The notes under the pieces are model-generated. The model was given only the letters and a program-made list of their open reading frames with translations, had not been told where the DNA came from and searched no databases. A program made the translations under genes and the position numbers. A DNA stretch of 59,653 bases, from the NCBI GenBank assembly GCA_030550235.1, contig JAUQPU010000005.1, positions 29,910 through 89,562 on the forward strand. The letters are read 5' to 3'. Shown in pieces: positions 32,964-41,071 of this stretch (position 1 is its first letter; every line of letters begins with the position of its first letter). Source of the stretch: Thermoproteota archaeon (GTDB taxonomy: Archaea > Thermoproteota > Nitrososphaeria_A > Caldarchaeales > Calditenuaceae).

Positions 32964-33964
32964 CTTCCGTTGCTAGATATGTGTTGGTTGTTTTTAAGTT
33001 TGATTAGTGTTTTGTCTCTTTTTAGGGCCTTCTTTGCTTTTGCTAAGCAGCCGGCCTTGGGGCTGAAGTATGTTGTGAATGCTATGTTGGCTGTTGACAC
33101 TGCGAGGAGTATGATTGGGGTTGGTGTGAGTCCGTGGAGCTGGATTAGCGTTAGGGATGCAGCTAGTGGTGTTAACATCGAGGCGAGCGGGCCTGCGGTG
33201 TACATGGCTGCATATCCACTGGGTGTAGCCTTGCTTCTTGCTCTGTCAATCTTTATGCCCAAGGCGAGCGGCAAAAGCCTTAGGGCTGGTGGGATTATCC
33301 CTAGCCTTACTATATTTGAGAGTCCGATATAGTAGTGGCTAAATCTCACACCAACTAGTGAGCCTATAACGAGATGGGCCAAATCATGTGTAAAAAACCA
33401 CAGTAGCAGCCATGGGATAAGCCTCTGAACAAGATCGAGGAGCAGGTTGGGGCTTGCTGGGATGAGGAGAAGAGATGCTGCGATAGCCACAGCCACGACA
33501 GAGACGCCCGTCCCTACGCCTATGCTTATTTTTAATGGGTCCCTGTAGAAAATCTCCGACTCCACACCAAAGCTTTTCCTGACCATTGCCTCTCTATACT
33601 CTAGGATGCGCCTCAAAAACCAGCCTGCAAATGGCACCCGAGTCTCCAGTACCATCTTCTCATAGACCTGGGCGCCCCCCTCTACGGGCGTGATTTGGAT
33701 TTCGTGGACAAGTTTGCCGAAGGGAAAGTCGGTTGTTTCATGAAACTGGCTAAGGTCACCAGTCTCTCTAATCTTAAATCTTACCAGCCACTTTTGACCC
33801 AGTAGGTTAAATGATGCCACATACGCATCCCCATGACTCTCAACTATCCTTAGATTTAGCTCACTAGGCCAACACCTCGACATGTTACTTGTCTCTTTAA
33901 AGAATTGATAAACATCTTCAGGAGCTGCTGGGACAACATATCGCATCTCACAGAGGTGTCTCAT
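32954..33964 (-). CDS. SRPBCC domain fused to an M50-like membrane domain with HDxxH
   Basis: Residues 1-135 look like an SRPBCC/polyketide-cyclase-type ligand pocket (MRYVVPAAPEDVYQFF ... VRFKIRETG). About five membrane segments follow. The first long ones contain FFTHDLAHLVIG (His193-Asp-x-x-His197), and TAGPLASML lies later, resembling the site-2 protease (M50) signatures HExxH and AGP. The usual Glu is Asp, and the third metal Asp appears absent (FSPKAGCLAKA). It could be an inactive or variant membrane peptidase or a lipid-binding membrane protein. A TATA-like box about 28 nt upstream suggests a leaderless ATG start at 33964. The last codons lie in tRNA-Asp. Confidence 0.6.
   Translation of the reverse strand: MRHLCEMRYVVPAAPEDVYQFFKETSNMSRCWPSELNLRIVESHGDAYVASFNLLGQKWLVRFKIRETGDLSQFHETTDFPFGKLVHEIQITPVEGGAQVYEKMVLETRVPFAGWFLRRILEYREAMVRKSFGVESEIFYRDPLKISIGVGTGVSVVAVAIAASLLLIPASPNLLLDLVQRLIPWLLLWFFTHDLAHLVIGSLVGVRFSHYYIGLSNIVRLGIIPPALRLLPLALGIKIDRARSKATPSGYAAMYTAGPLASMLTPLAASLTLIQLHGLTPTPIILLAVSTANIAFTTYFSPKAGCLAKAKKALKRDKTLIKLKNNQHISSNGRPG
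32991..33000 (-). promoter_or_regulatory. TATA-like box for tRNA-Asp, inside the upstream coding region
   Basis: The minus strand reads AACTTAAAAA, 28 bp before the tRNA 5' end. If used, the tRNA promoter is embedded in the last codons of the SRPBCC-membrane gene. Confidence 0.4.
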
Positions 33965-34057
33965 AGAATATTTATTTATCAGTGTGTGGGTATAAAGCTT
34001 TGACTACTTATTGCTTTACGATTAAGAGAAATAAGCCAGTAAGGCAAGATATTACTT

Positions 34058-36163
34058 GTGACATCTGTTAATTTTATCTCCAATGAGAAGCTTTGGTCGA
34101 TTAGGTCTGGGGAGCTTCAATACATCTTGAAGGTAGCTGATGATGGATCGCTGGTCAACTTACATTTTGGAGGTCGTGTAGAACCTGTTGAATCTATCTC
34201 TCTGGGCGGCCACTTCCCCTTTGAGCCCAGCCTACACCTGTTGAGGGAGGAGTATAGCACATTCGGGGGGCTTAGGTTCATGGAGCCATGCCTAAAGGTT
34301 GAGCTGCCGGGTGGTGTGCGGGACTGCGTCCTAAAATACGAGAGCTTCAAGATAGAAGACAACAACGTTCTCTCAATAACATTGAAGGACATCAGCTACG
34401 AGCTCTTCGCCGATCTACACTATCGCGCTTACCCAGCATACAATATAATAACAAAGTGGGCTGAGATACGTAATGCTGGTCCGCAGCCAGTCATCCTCGA
34501 GGAGGCTCTCTCGGGTGCGGTCTCGCTTCCACGTGGTGGTTTATGGCGCTTGACTTTCCTCTCAGGTCACTGGGCTGGGGAAACTCGAATTGTTCAAGAG
34601 GTGCTGAAGGCTGGGAAGAAAGTCTTGGAGAGCAGGCGGGGCACGACTAGTCACCAGCTGAATCCTGTTGCCTTCTTCGATGCTGGAGATGCCGGTGAGG
34701 AGGAGGGTGAGGTTTGGGGGTGTCTACTGGGCTGGAGTGGGAACTGGAAGTGCGTCTCAGAATACGTTGGGCATGACCAGCTCAGGGTCGCGATGGGTGT
34801 AAACGACTTCGACTTCAGCTGGCACCTAGAGTCCGGTGAGTCTTTCAAGACTCCGAAAATGATCTTAGCATACAGCGCGTCTGGGTTTGGAGGGCTGAGC
34901 AGATCTCTGCACAGGTTCGAGAGGGGTGTAGTCCTGCCTAGGAATAATGCCACGAAGCCGCGCCCAGTAATATACAATACCTGGGAGACGCTCTACTTCA
35001 ACGTAAATGAGGAAAATTTGAAGCAGCTGGCCGACATAGCTGCTGAGATCGGTGTTGAGGTCTTCGTGGTTGATGACGGCTGGTTTAAGGGGAGGAATGA
35101 TGATAGAGCAGGGCTTGGCGACTGGGTGCCGGACCCGCATAAGTTTCCCCGAGGACTCGGGCCTGTGATAGAGCATGTAAAGTCGAGGGGGATGATTTTT
35201 GGAATCTGGGTTGAGCCCGAGATGGTAAACCCCAACAGCGACCTCTACAGGCGACATCCAGACTGGGTGTACCACTTCCCTGGTAGGCCGAGGAGCGAGA
35301 TGAGGAACCAGCTCATCCTTAATCTCTCAAGGAGTGATGTCAGAGAATATGTCTTTAACTGGCTTGACAGGCTGCTGGCGGAGAATGATATCGGGTTTGT
35401 AAAGTGGGATATGAATAGGAGCTTCAGCGAGCCAGGCTGGCCTGATGCTCCACGGGGGAGGGAGAGGGAGATTTGGGTGAGGCATGTCCAAGCCGTGTAT
35501 GAGATCTTGGATGAGATAAGGAGACGGCATCCTAACGTAATCTTCGAGGGCTGCTCGGGTGGGGGTGGTAGAGTGGATTTAGGTGCCATGGAGAGGTTTG
35601 ATCAGTTCTGGACAAGCGACAACACAGACGCCCTTGACCGGCTCTATATTCAGGAGGGGTACACAATGGCTTACTGCCCAAAAACAATGGGGGCTTGGGT
35701 GACTGGTGTTCCCAACTTCCTCACCAACAGGACACTCTCTCTCGAGTTCAGATTCCACTCCGCTATGATGGGCGCGCTTGGAATCAGCGTTAATCTACTT
35801 GAGCTTAGTAGTATAGAGAAGGAGGAGGCGAAGATGCATATTGAATTTTACAAGAAGATAAGACATATTGTCCTAGATGGAGACCTATACAGGCTGAAGA
35901 GCCCAAGAAGCGGTGGGCTGGCGGCCTTCCAATACGTCACGCCTGACAAGACAGAGTCTCTAATATTCGTCTTCACACTCCAGCAGGGGTTCGGGAGGCG
36001 CGAACCCCTCTTGAGAGTCCGCGGATTAGACCCCAGTCTCATATATGAGGTTGACTCTAGTGGCCAGAGCTTCAGCGGCCTATACCTGATGAACTACGGC
36101 ATAGACCATGGCATCAGAGGCGACTACAAGAGCAAAGTAATCTACCTGAAGGCTAGGAGGTAG
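34058..36163 (+). CDS. GH36 alpha-galactosidase
   Basis: This 701-residue glycoside hydrolase has a beta-sandwich N-terminal domain, then a (beta/alpha)8 catalytic barrel and a C-terminal sheet domain. The barrel has NTWETLYFNVNE, VFVVDDGWF, and GIWVEPEMV. FVKWDMNR carries the nucleophile Asp (about residue 450), and WTSDNTDALDRL the acid/base Asp (about 520), as in family 36. It releases terminal alpha-galactose from oligosaccharides. There is no signal peptide, so it acts inside the cell. No sugar importer is intact nearby; an ABC sugar ATPase 8 kb away is decayed. The start is a GTG at 34058. Confidence 0.92.
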   Translation: MTSVNFISNEKLWSIRSGELQYILKVADDGSLVNLHFGGRVEPVESISLGGHFPFEPSLHLLREEYSTFGGLRFMEPCLKVELPGGVRDCVLKYESFKIEDNNVLSITLKDISYELFADLHYRAYPAYNIITKWAEIRNAGPQPVILEEALSGAVSLPRGGLWRLTFLSGHWAGETRIVQEVLKAGKKVLESRRGTTSHQLNPVAFFDAGDAGEEEGEVWGCLLGWSGNWKCVSEYVGHDQLRVAMGVNDFDFSWHLESGESFKTPKMILAYSASGFGGLSRSLHRFERGVVLPRNNATKPRPVIYNTWETLYFNVNEENLKQLADIAAEIGVEVFVVDDGWFKGRNDDRAGLGDWVPDPHKFPRGLGPVIEHVKSRGMIFGIWVEPEMVNPNSDLYRRHPDWVYHFPGRPRSEMRNQLILNLSRSDVREYVFNWLDRLLAENDIGFVKWDMNRSFSEPGWPDAPRGREREIWVRHVQAVYEILDEIRRRHPNVIFEGCSGGGGRVDLGAMERFDQFWTSDNTDALDRLYIQEGYTMAYCPKTMGAWVTGVPNFLTNRTLSLEFRFHSAMMGALGISVNLLELSSIEKEEAKMHIEFYKKIRHIVLDGDLYRLKSPRSGGLAAFQYVTPDKTESLIFVFTLQQGFGRREPLLRVRGLDPSLIYEVDSSGQSFSGLYLMNYGIDHGIRGDYKSKVIYLKARR

Positions 36164-36212
36164 ATGGATGCTTTAGGCTGTCGAGCAGCTATCCAGATCC
36201 CGGGATGTTTTC

Positions 36213-37229
36213 ATGAAGGCTGTAGTCCTTACAGCTGATAGCCCAGAGCCCTTAGTAGCTGATGTGCCTGAGCCTGGACACTTAGGGAAGGGTGAGATCC
36301 TAGTCAGGGTGGAGGCTGCTGGGGTCTGTTACCGTGACCTTCTGAATTTGCGTGGGGTGTGGCCGAAGGCTCGACGCCCCGTTGTAATGGGGCATGAGTT
36401 TGCTGGAGTTGTAGTTAGGGTGGGCGATGATGTGGAGGATGTCTCTATGGGCGATAGGGTGGCTGGCCTTCCCTACTCCACTTGTGGAAGCTGCAAATAC
36501 TGCCTCGTAGGTAGGGAGAACCTCTGCAGAAATAGACGGCAGCTCGGCGAGGAGCTGGACGGCTCTTGGGCGGAGTATATGGTAGTGAACGCGAGGGATG
36601 TGGTTAAAGTTCCTAAAACCATTGACGCTGCAGAGGCATCAATCACCGGATGCGTCCTAGCAATGATCATACATGCGTTGAAGGATCAGGCCGGGGTTAG
36701 GGCCGGCGAGACCGTGCTGGTGACTGGAGCAGGTGGGGGTGTGGGTTTACATGCCGTCATGATATCTAAGCTGCTGGGCTGCAGTGTAATTGCCAGCACC
36801 TCGAGCAGCTCTAAGGCTGAGCGTGTCAAGGCTGCTGGAGCTGACCACGTCGTAGTAGGTATTGACCAGCTATCCTCAAGGGTTAGGGAGGCTACTGGGG
36901 GTATGGGTGTCGATGTTGTATTGGAGTGTGTGGGTGCACCGACGTTTGAGCAATCGTTGAGGTCGACGGCTTGGGGAGGTCGTATAGTTGTGATTGGGAA
37001 CGTGTCGGTTGGTGAGGTGAAAGTGCCGCTGGGTTACATGATACTGAGGGAGAACGTCCTGGTTGGAGCTGTAGGCTCTACGAGGCGAAATATGGAGGAG
37101 GCTCTCTCTCTGCTAGAGTCTGGTCGCCTCAAGCCAGCCATAACCCGGATACCAGTTGAGAAGGCACCAGAGGCTCTTAGAATCCTCGAGAAAAGAGAAA
37201 GCGTCGGAAGGCTAGTACTGGTGTTTTGA
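36213..37229 (+). CDS. Zinc-dependent alcohol dehydrogenase (MDR family)
   Basis: This 338-residue medium-chain dehydrogenase has the catalytic zinc region GVCYRD and GHEFAGVVVRVG. The structural-zinc cluster is CGSCKYCLVGRENLC (four Cys), and the Rossmann fingerprint is TGAGGGVGLHAV (about 170-181). It oxidises an alcohol or reduces an aldehyde/ketone with NAD(P). Length is normal. It lies 50 nt after the GH36 gene, possibly in the same transcript. The substrate is unknown. Confidence 0.92.
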   Translation: MKAVVLTADSPEPLVADVPEPGHLGKGEILVRVEAAGVCYRDLLNLRGVWPKARRPVVMGHEFAGVVVRVGDDVEDVSMGDRVAGLPYSTCGSCKYCLVGRENLCRNRRQLGEELDGSWAEYMVVNARDVVKVPKTIDAAEASITGCVLAMIIHALKDQAGVRAGETVLVTGAGGGVGLHAVMISKLLGCSVIASTSSSSKAERVKAAGADHVVVGIDQLSSRVREATGGMGVDVVLECVGAPTFEQSLRSTAWGGRIVVIGNVSVGEVKVPLGYMILRENVLVGAVGSTRRNMEEALSLLESGRLKPAITRIPVEKAPEALRILEKRESVGRLVLVF

Positions 37230-37245
37230 GGATGTGTGGAATAGG

Positions 37246-37254
37246 CTTAAATAA
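37246..37254 (+). promoter_or_regulatory. TATA-like box for nuoB
   Basis: CTTAAATAA lies 32-40 nt before the TTG at 37287. It supports that start and a very short leader, and sets nuoB apart from the dehydrogenase gene upstream. Confidence 0.4.
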
Positions 37255-37286
37255 GGCATGGAGCGCTAGAGCCTCGGAGACAATAA

Positions 37287-37931
37287 TTGGCCCATCTCTG
37301 CACATATTCAAGCTCATGGCGGAGGACGGGCCTCTTCAACCTCACGCTAGGCTCGTCTCGCGTCGTAGTAGAGTCGATAAGTAAATTTGAGGTGCCTCCA
37401 AGCGAGGTGGCTGAATCGGTTAGGAGATACGGCGTAGGCAAGCTTAACAAGGTTAACGGAGATAATTTCCTGATTCAGTGGTTTAGGAGGAGGTCTCTCA
37501 TCAAGTATATCGTGAACTGGGGCAGGCTCTCATCCCTCTTCCCAGTCCACCTAACCACAGCATGTTGCTCTGTTGAGTTCGCAGGCACAGTCAGCCCCAG
37601 ATATGACCCGGAGAGGTTTGGAATCCTGAACGCAGTCGGATCTCTCCGCCAGTCTGACCTACTCATTGTAGAGGGTACAGTCACGACTAAAATGGCTCAA
37701 AGAGTCAGAGTAATCTACGATCAAATGCCTGAGCCTAAATATGTGGTGGCGATGGGAGCGTGCGCCATCTCCGGCGGCCTATATGCCAAAGACTCCTATA
37801 ACGTTCTCCAAGGAGTCGATGATATAATACCTGTAGACGTCTATGTCCCAGGGTGCCCACCAAACCCGCAGACCCTCACTCAGGGTTTTGTACTGCTCCG
37901 CGACAAGATAATGAATGAGGATCTGGTATGA
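37287..37931 (+). CDS. nuoB: NADH-quinone oxidoreductase-type subunit B
   Basis: This protein carries the complex I N2-cluster ligands: adjacent Cys93-Cys94 in TTACCSVEF, Cys159 in MGACAISGG and Cys190 in VPGCPPNP. The intervening sequence (VEGTVTTKMAQRVR) is typical of NuoB. It passes electrons to quinone together with NuoD. The TTG at 37287 gives 214 residues with about 60 residues before the core; a GTG at 37392 would give a shorter form. The TATA box upstream favours the TTG. Its TGA overlaps the nuoC ATG (ATGA). No nuoA precedes it. Confidence 0.93.
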   Translation: MAHLCTYSSSWRRTGLFNLTLGSSRVVVESISKFEVPPSEVAESVRRYGVGKLNKVNGDNFLIQWFRRRSLIKYIVNWGRLSSLFPVHLTTACCSVEFAGTVSPRYDPERFGILNAVGSLRQSDLLIVEGTVTTKMAQRVRVIYDQMPEPKYVVAMGACAISGGLYAKDSYNVLQGVDDIIPVDVYVPGCPPNPQTLTQGFVLLRDKIMNEDLV

Positions 37932-38428
37932 GTGGTTCTGAGACCATAAGCCCTAGGCTCACGGAGATCTTAGAGAGGCTCAGAATAATTCTAGGCGAGA
38001 GGCTTCGAGGGGTCACGGTTGATAAGAAGATTGTTAAGGTGGATGTGACCCTTGATGCTCTGGTTGAGGCTGCTGCATCCCTGAAGGAGATGGGCTTCGA
38101 CCACGTTAAAGGCGTGACAGGAGTCGATCTCATCGCTCTAAAGCAGAGAGAGAACGCAATAGAGCTAATCTATCATGCTGGGGCCTACTTGGATAATGGG
38201 CTGGCGCCTTATGTAGTGAATCTAGCTACTAAGCTCCCCCGCGACAGGCCTGTGGCGCCTTCGCTGGTCAAGATCTGGCCGAGCGCCGAGTATCATGAGC
38301 GTGAGACCTACGAGATGCTCGGGGTCATATTCGAGGGCCATCCCAACCTTAAGAGGCTCCTTCTACCCGAGTGGTGGTCGGATATTCCGCCGCTCAGAAA
38401 AGACTACAAGCCTCCTGGGAGAGAATAG
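37928..38428 (+). CDS. nuoC: NADH-quinone oxidoreductase-type subunit C
   Basis: This 166-residue protein resembles NuoC/30-kDa subunits. It has FDHVKGVTGVDLIA in the middle, and the conserved C-terminal block WPSAEYHERETYEMLGVIFEGHPNLKRL... then LRKDYKPPGRE in the typical place. It forms the peripheral arm with NuoB and NuoD. It overlaps nuoB by 4 nt. It ends 54 nt before a small membrane-protein gene that interrupts the nuoC-nuoD order. Confidence 0.93.
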   Translation: MSGSETISPRLTEILERLRIILGERLRGVTVDKKIVKVDVTLDALVEAAASLKEMGFDHVKGVTGVDLIALKQRENAIELIYHAGAYLDNGLAPYVVNLATKLPRDRPVAPSLVKIWPSAEYHERETYEMLGVIFEGHPNLKRLLLPEWWSDIPPLRKDYKPPGRE

Positions 38429-38451
38429 AATCAAGAGATGTGTCCCTAGCG

Positions 38452-38459
38452 CATATAAG
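38452..38459 (+). promoter_or_regulatory. TATA-like box before the small membrane protein
   Basis: CATATAAG lies 24-31 nt before the TTG at 38483, the spacing for a leaderless transcript inside the nuo cluster. Confidence 0.45.
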
Positions 38460-38482
38460 TTACCTTATCGATGTAGAGTGAG

Positions 38483-38671
38483 TTGAACCTTCGGCTCCTG
38501 ATAATTCTTCTGGTCATCTTGGCTACATTTCTCAGCGTAGGAGGCGCATTTCTGTGGGGTGTCTTTACAGGGGTTAGGGCTGTGCTGGGCGTTTTATTCC
38601 GAATGGGTCTCCTCTTAATACTTCTCGTGATAGTTTTCGCATTTTTCTTGGCTAGGTCAGGAAACCGTTGA
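38483..38671 (+). CDS. 62-residue protein with two membrane helices, within the nuo cluster
   Basis: This small protein has two hydrophobic helices (about 4-26 and 36-57) joined by a GVFTGVRAVLG loop and ending in a basic ARSGNR tail. It lies between nuoC and nuoD on the same strand. It does not resemble NuoA (three helices, about 120 residues) or NuoK. Its own TATA-like box and TTG start suggest separate transcription. It could be an accessory membrane subunit of the complex; the function is not known. Confidence 0.6.
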   Translation: MNLRLLIILLVILATFLSVGGAFLWGVFTGVRAVLGVLFRMGLLLILLVIVFAFFLARSGNR

Positions 38672-38692
38672 ACCGCTGGATGAGAAATAACA

Positions 38693-38700
38693 CTATAATA
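38693..38700 (+). promoter_or_regulatory. TATA-like box before nuoD
   Basis: CTATAATA lies 24-31 nt before the nuoD ATG, again consistent with leaderless initiation. Confidence 0.4.
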
Positions 38701-38723
38701 GCGGCTCTGCATGATAGAACTGG

Positions 38724-39950
38724 ATGACCGAGGCCCAAGACCAGGAGAGAAACGAGATATACGTGTATGATACCGGCGAGGGGCTAGTCTTCTCCTATGG
38801 CCCACAGCATCCGGGAACGGGGCATTTCAGAATGATCGTGAGGGTCTTGGGCGATACTGTACTAGAGGCTGAGCCCGACCCAGGCTTCGTTCACAGGGGA
38901 GAGGAGAAGATGTGCGAGTCTAAGACCTGGATAACCAATATACCACACCTTGAGAGGCCTGTTATACTCGACTCAGCTGGAATCCTATACCCATACTGCC
39001 TAGCTGTTGAGAGGCTGATGGGTGTAGAGCCTCCACCACGGGCAAAATATCTGAGAGCCCTCATGGCAGAGCTTAACAGGATTGGAAGCCACTTCTACTA
39101 TTTTGCACTATACGGCGTATTCCTAGGAATCCCAACACCCTTCCTATGGAGCTTTGGTGACAGGGAATTCATCGTCGATCTCGTCCAGTTCATCGGCGGC
39201 CAAAGAATCACACACTCATATTTTGTGCCTGGTGGTGTGAGGAATGACGCACCGGCTAAGGTGCCAGCCAAGCTCGTCCAACACTTCAGGACATGGTACT
39301 CTGAGGCAACCGGCCGGAGGCCCAGTGAGTCAGAACTCACAGACAACTTCCATAAATACGTCCTACATGTTGCTGACTTCATCGACAGTAGACTAGACTA
39401 TTACTGGGACCTGATGCTTGACAACTCGATATTTATAACAAGGACAAGGGGGGTTGGCAGGCTAACACCGGAGGAAGTTGCATCCTTAGGAGCCGTCGGA
39501 GTCACATTGAGGGCCTCGGGTTTAAAGCGGGATGTCAGGGTGGATGAGCCTTACGACGCTTATGGTGAGGTGAAGTTTGAGATTCCCGTGATGGTGGAGG
39601 GTGATGGCTACGCGAGAGCAGTTATCGCGTTTCGTGAGATGAAGGAGAGCCTCAAGATAATTAGGCAGCTCGTTGAGGGCATGCCGGACGGGCCGTTCAA
39701 GCTCAAGCAGCATCCAATAAACATAAGGGTCCCTGCAGGTGAGGCTTTTGCAAGGGCCGAAGCCGCGCATGGAGAAATGGCCTACTACATCAGATCAGAT
39801 GGCTCAGACAAGCCCTACAGGGTAAGAATACTTGCACCATCCTTCAGAAACCTCATAGTCATACCATACACAACCCGCGGAAAAAGGATAGCAGACATAC
39901 CCGTGCTATACTGGTCGAATAATTACTGGCCAGTCGAGTGGGACAGATAA
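38724..39950 (+). CDS. nuoD: NADH-quinone oxidoreductase-type subunit D
   Basis: This 408-residue protein has the NuoD/49-kDa features YGPQHPGTGHFR (quinone-site His), DPGFVHRGEEKMCESK, and ERLMGVEPPPRAKYLRAL. Near the end it has RIADIPVLYWSNN... in place of the hydrogenase C-terminal cysteine motif. The nickel-binding CxxC pairs of NiFe hydrogenases are absent, so it is a complex I subunit. The membrane-arm genes (A, H, I-N) are not in this window and must be elsewhere if the complex is complete. It converges on a surface-protein gene. Confidence 0.95.
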   Translation: MTEAQDQERNEIYVYDTGEGLVFSYGPQHPGTGHFRMIVRVLGDTVLEAEPDPGFVHRGEEKMCESKTWITNIPHLERPVILDSAGILYPYCLAVERLMGVEPPPRAKYLRALMAELNRIGSHFYYFALYGVFLGIPTPFLWSFGDREFIVDLVQFIGGQRITHSYFVPGGVRNDAPAKVPAKLVQHFRTWYSEATGRRPSESELTDNFHKYVLHVADFIDSRLDYYWDLMLDNSIFITRTRGVGRLTPEEVASLGAVGVTLRASGLKRDVRVDEPYDAYGEVKFEIPVMVEGDGYARAVIAFREMKESLKIIRQLVEGMPDGPFKLKQHPINIRVPAGEAFARAEAAHGEMAYYIRSDGSDKPYRVRILAPSFRNLIVIPYTTRGKRIADIPVLYWSNNYWPVEWDR

Positions 39951-39963
39951 GAAACCAGCGGCC

Positions 39964-41004
39964 TTATCTTCTCCTTCGCAGGCTATACACTACACCGCCA
40001 GCGACGATAGCAATAGCCGCAACGACTATAGCTATTATCATGACGTCGACCTGGCCGGTGGGTGCTTGGGTTGTGGTTGTCACAGGTGTTGTGAGAGTAG
40101 TAGTGGCTGGAGACGTCGTCTCCGTCTCAGCTGTTGTTGTAGGCTTTGTAGTCTCCTCAAGCGTCAAGGTCTCTATAACGTAGTAAACCTTAGTCACTGT
40201 CGAGCCCCCGCTAACAATCGTGCTCACAAGTGTTGTCTCAGGCAAGGTTGCCATAGTTACTATCGTCGAACCCCTCACAGTGGTTGTAGACAACTCGGTT
40301 GTTCCTTCTCTTACGGATGTATATGTCGTGGTGAATGGCTCGATTTCAAGAGTCATTCCAGGGATGGTGAAGGTCTGCCCAGGAACAGTCATGGTGAATC
40401 CCGGTAATGCGAGGAAGAATGTTGCAGGCACTTGCTCGAAAATTATCGATTGGATGTTTGAGACTATCTGCTCTCCGCACGTCTCTCTTAGCTCGCCATA
40501 AGCCGGCATTGAAAAAGTATACTCAACGCCGCCCACCCTATAAGTAGTGACGAAGACTGGGCCGAGGCCAGTCATAGTAGTGGTCCAGCCGGGGTCAGTA
40601 TAGATGGTAGAAAAGACAATGGTCGGTTCCCTAACTACAGTTGAGAGCGTCATTCCAGGGAACTCCACCGTCGTCCCGGTAATCGTAAAAACCTGCTCTT
40701 GAACCTCTGTTAAAGCTCTAAAGATCACAACACAAGTCCTGCCAGACTCTGCATATAGGCCAATCACGACGAATCCTGGATTAATCAAAGTGACTGTCTT
40801 CTCTCCCCCCTCAACAGTGATGGTCGTGAGTATAGTCGTGCCGGGAACGGTCTCCAGAGTAGTAACGGTCCTCGTCCTAGTTACTACACTCTGAGAAACT
40901 ACACCACCCATAAGACCTGCAATTATTAGTGAAAACAATAGAATAAACCGAATACTAGACAATAATTTATTCTTGTTGGTGATGTGGGTCAACATCCATC
41001 GCAA
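39964..41004 (-). CDS. Thr-rich cell-surface protein with signal peptide and C-terminal anchor
   Basis: This 346-residue protein has a hydrophobic signal at about 18-38, a C-terminal membrane helix (about 318-338) and a basic RRRR stop-transfer tail. Just before the anchor is a Thr-rich stretch (TTTAETETTSPATTTLTTP), typical of heavily O-glycosylated archaeal wall spacers. The ectodomain is nearly all Thr/Val/Gly and repeats a short motif: PGMTLS, PGFTMTVPGQTFTIPGMTLE. Such short beta-strand repeats suggest an elongated beta structure. It is probably an S-layer-associated or adhesion protein. Two Cys could form a disulfide. No known family is recognised. Confidence 0.68.
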   Translation of the reverse strand: MRWMLTHITNKNKLLSSIRFILLFSLIIAGLMGGVVSQSVVTRTRTVTTLETVPGTTILTTITVEGGEKTVTLINPGFVVIGLYAESGRTCVVIFRALTEVQEQVFTITGTTVEFPGMTLSTVVREPTIVFSTIYTDPGWTTTMTGLGPVFVTTYRVGGVEYTFSMPAYGELRETCGEQIVSNIQSIIFEQVPATFFLALPGFTMTVPGQTFTIPGMTLEIEPFTTTYTSVREGTTELSTTTVRGSTIVTMATLPETTLVSTIVSGGSTVTKVYYVIETLTLEETTKPTTTAETETTSPATTTLTTPVTTTTQAPTGQVDVMIIAIVVAAIAIVAGGVVYSLRRRR

Positions 41005-41071
41005 CGCTCCTGTAAATTCCTTCGGGATATTTATAGGTTTTCATCTTTCAGTTAACATTTATTAGTGATGT

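Noticed and set aside
38724-39950. NuoD as a NiFe-hydrogenase large subunit
   Set aside because: The nickel-binding CxxC pairs at both ends are missing, while the quinone-site residues of complex I are present.
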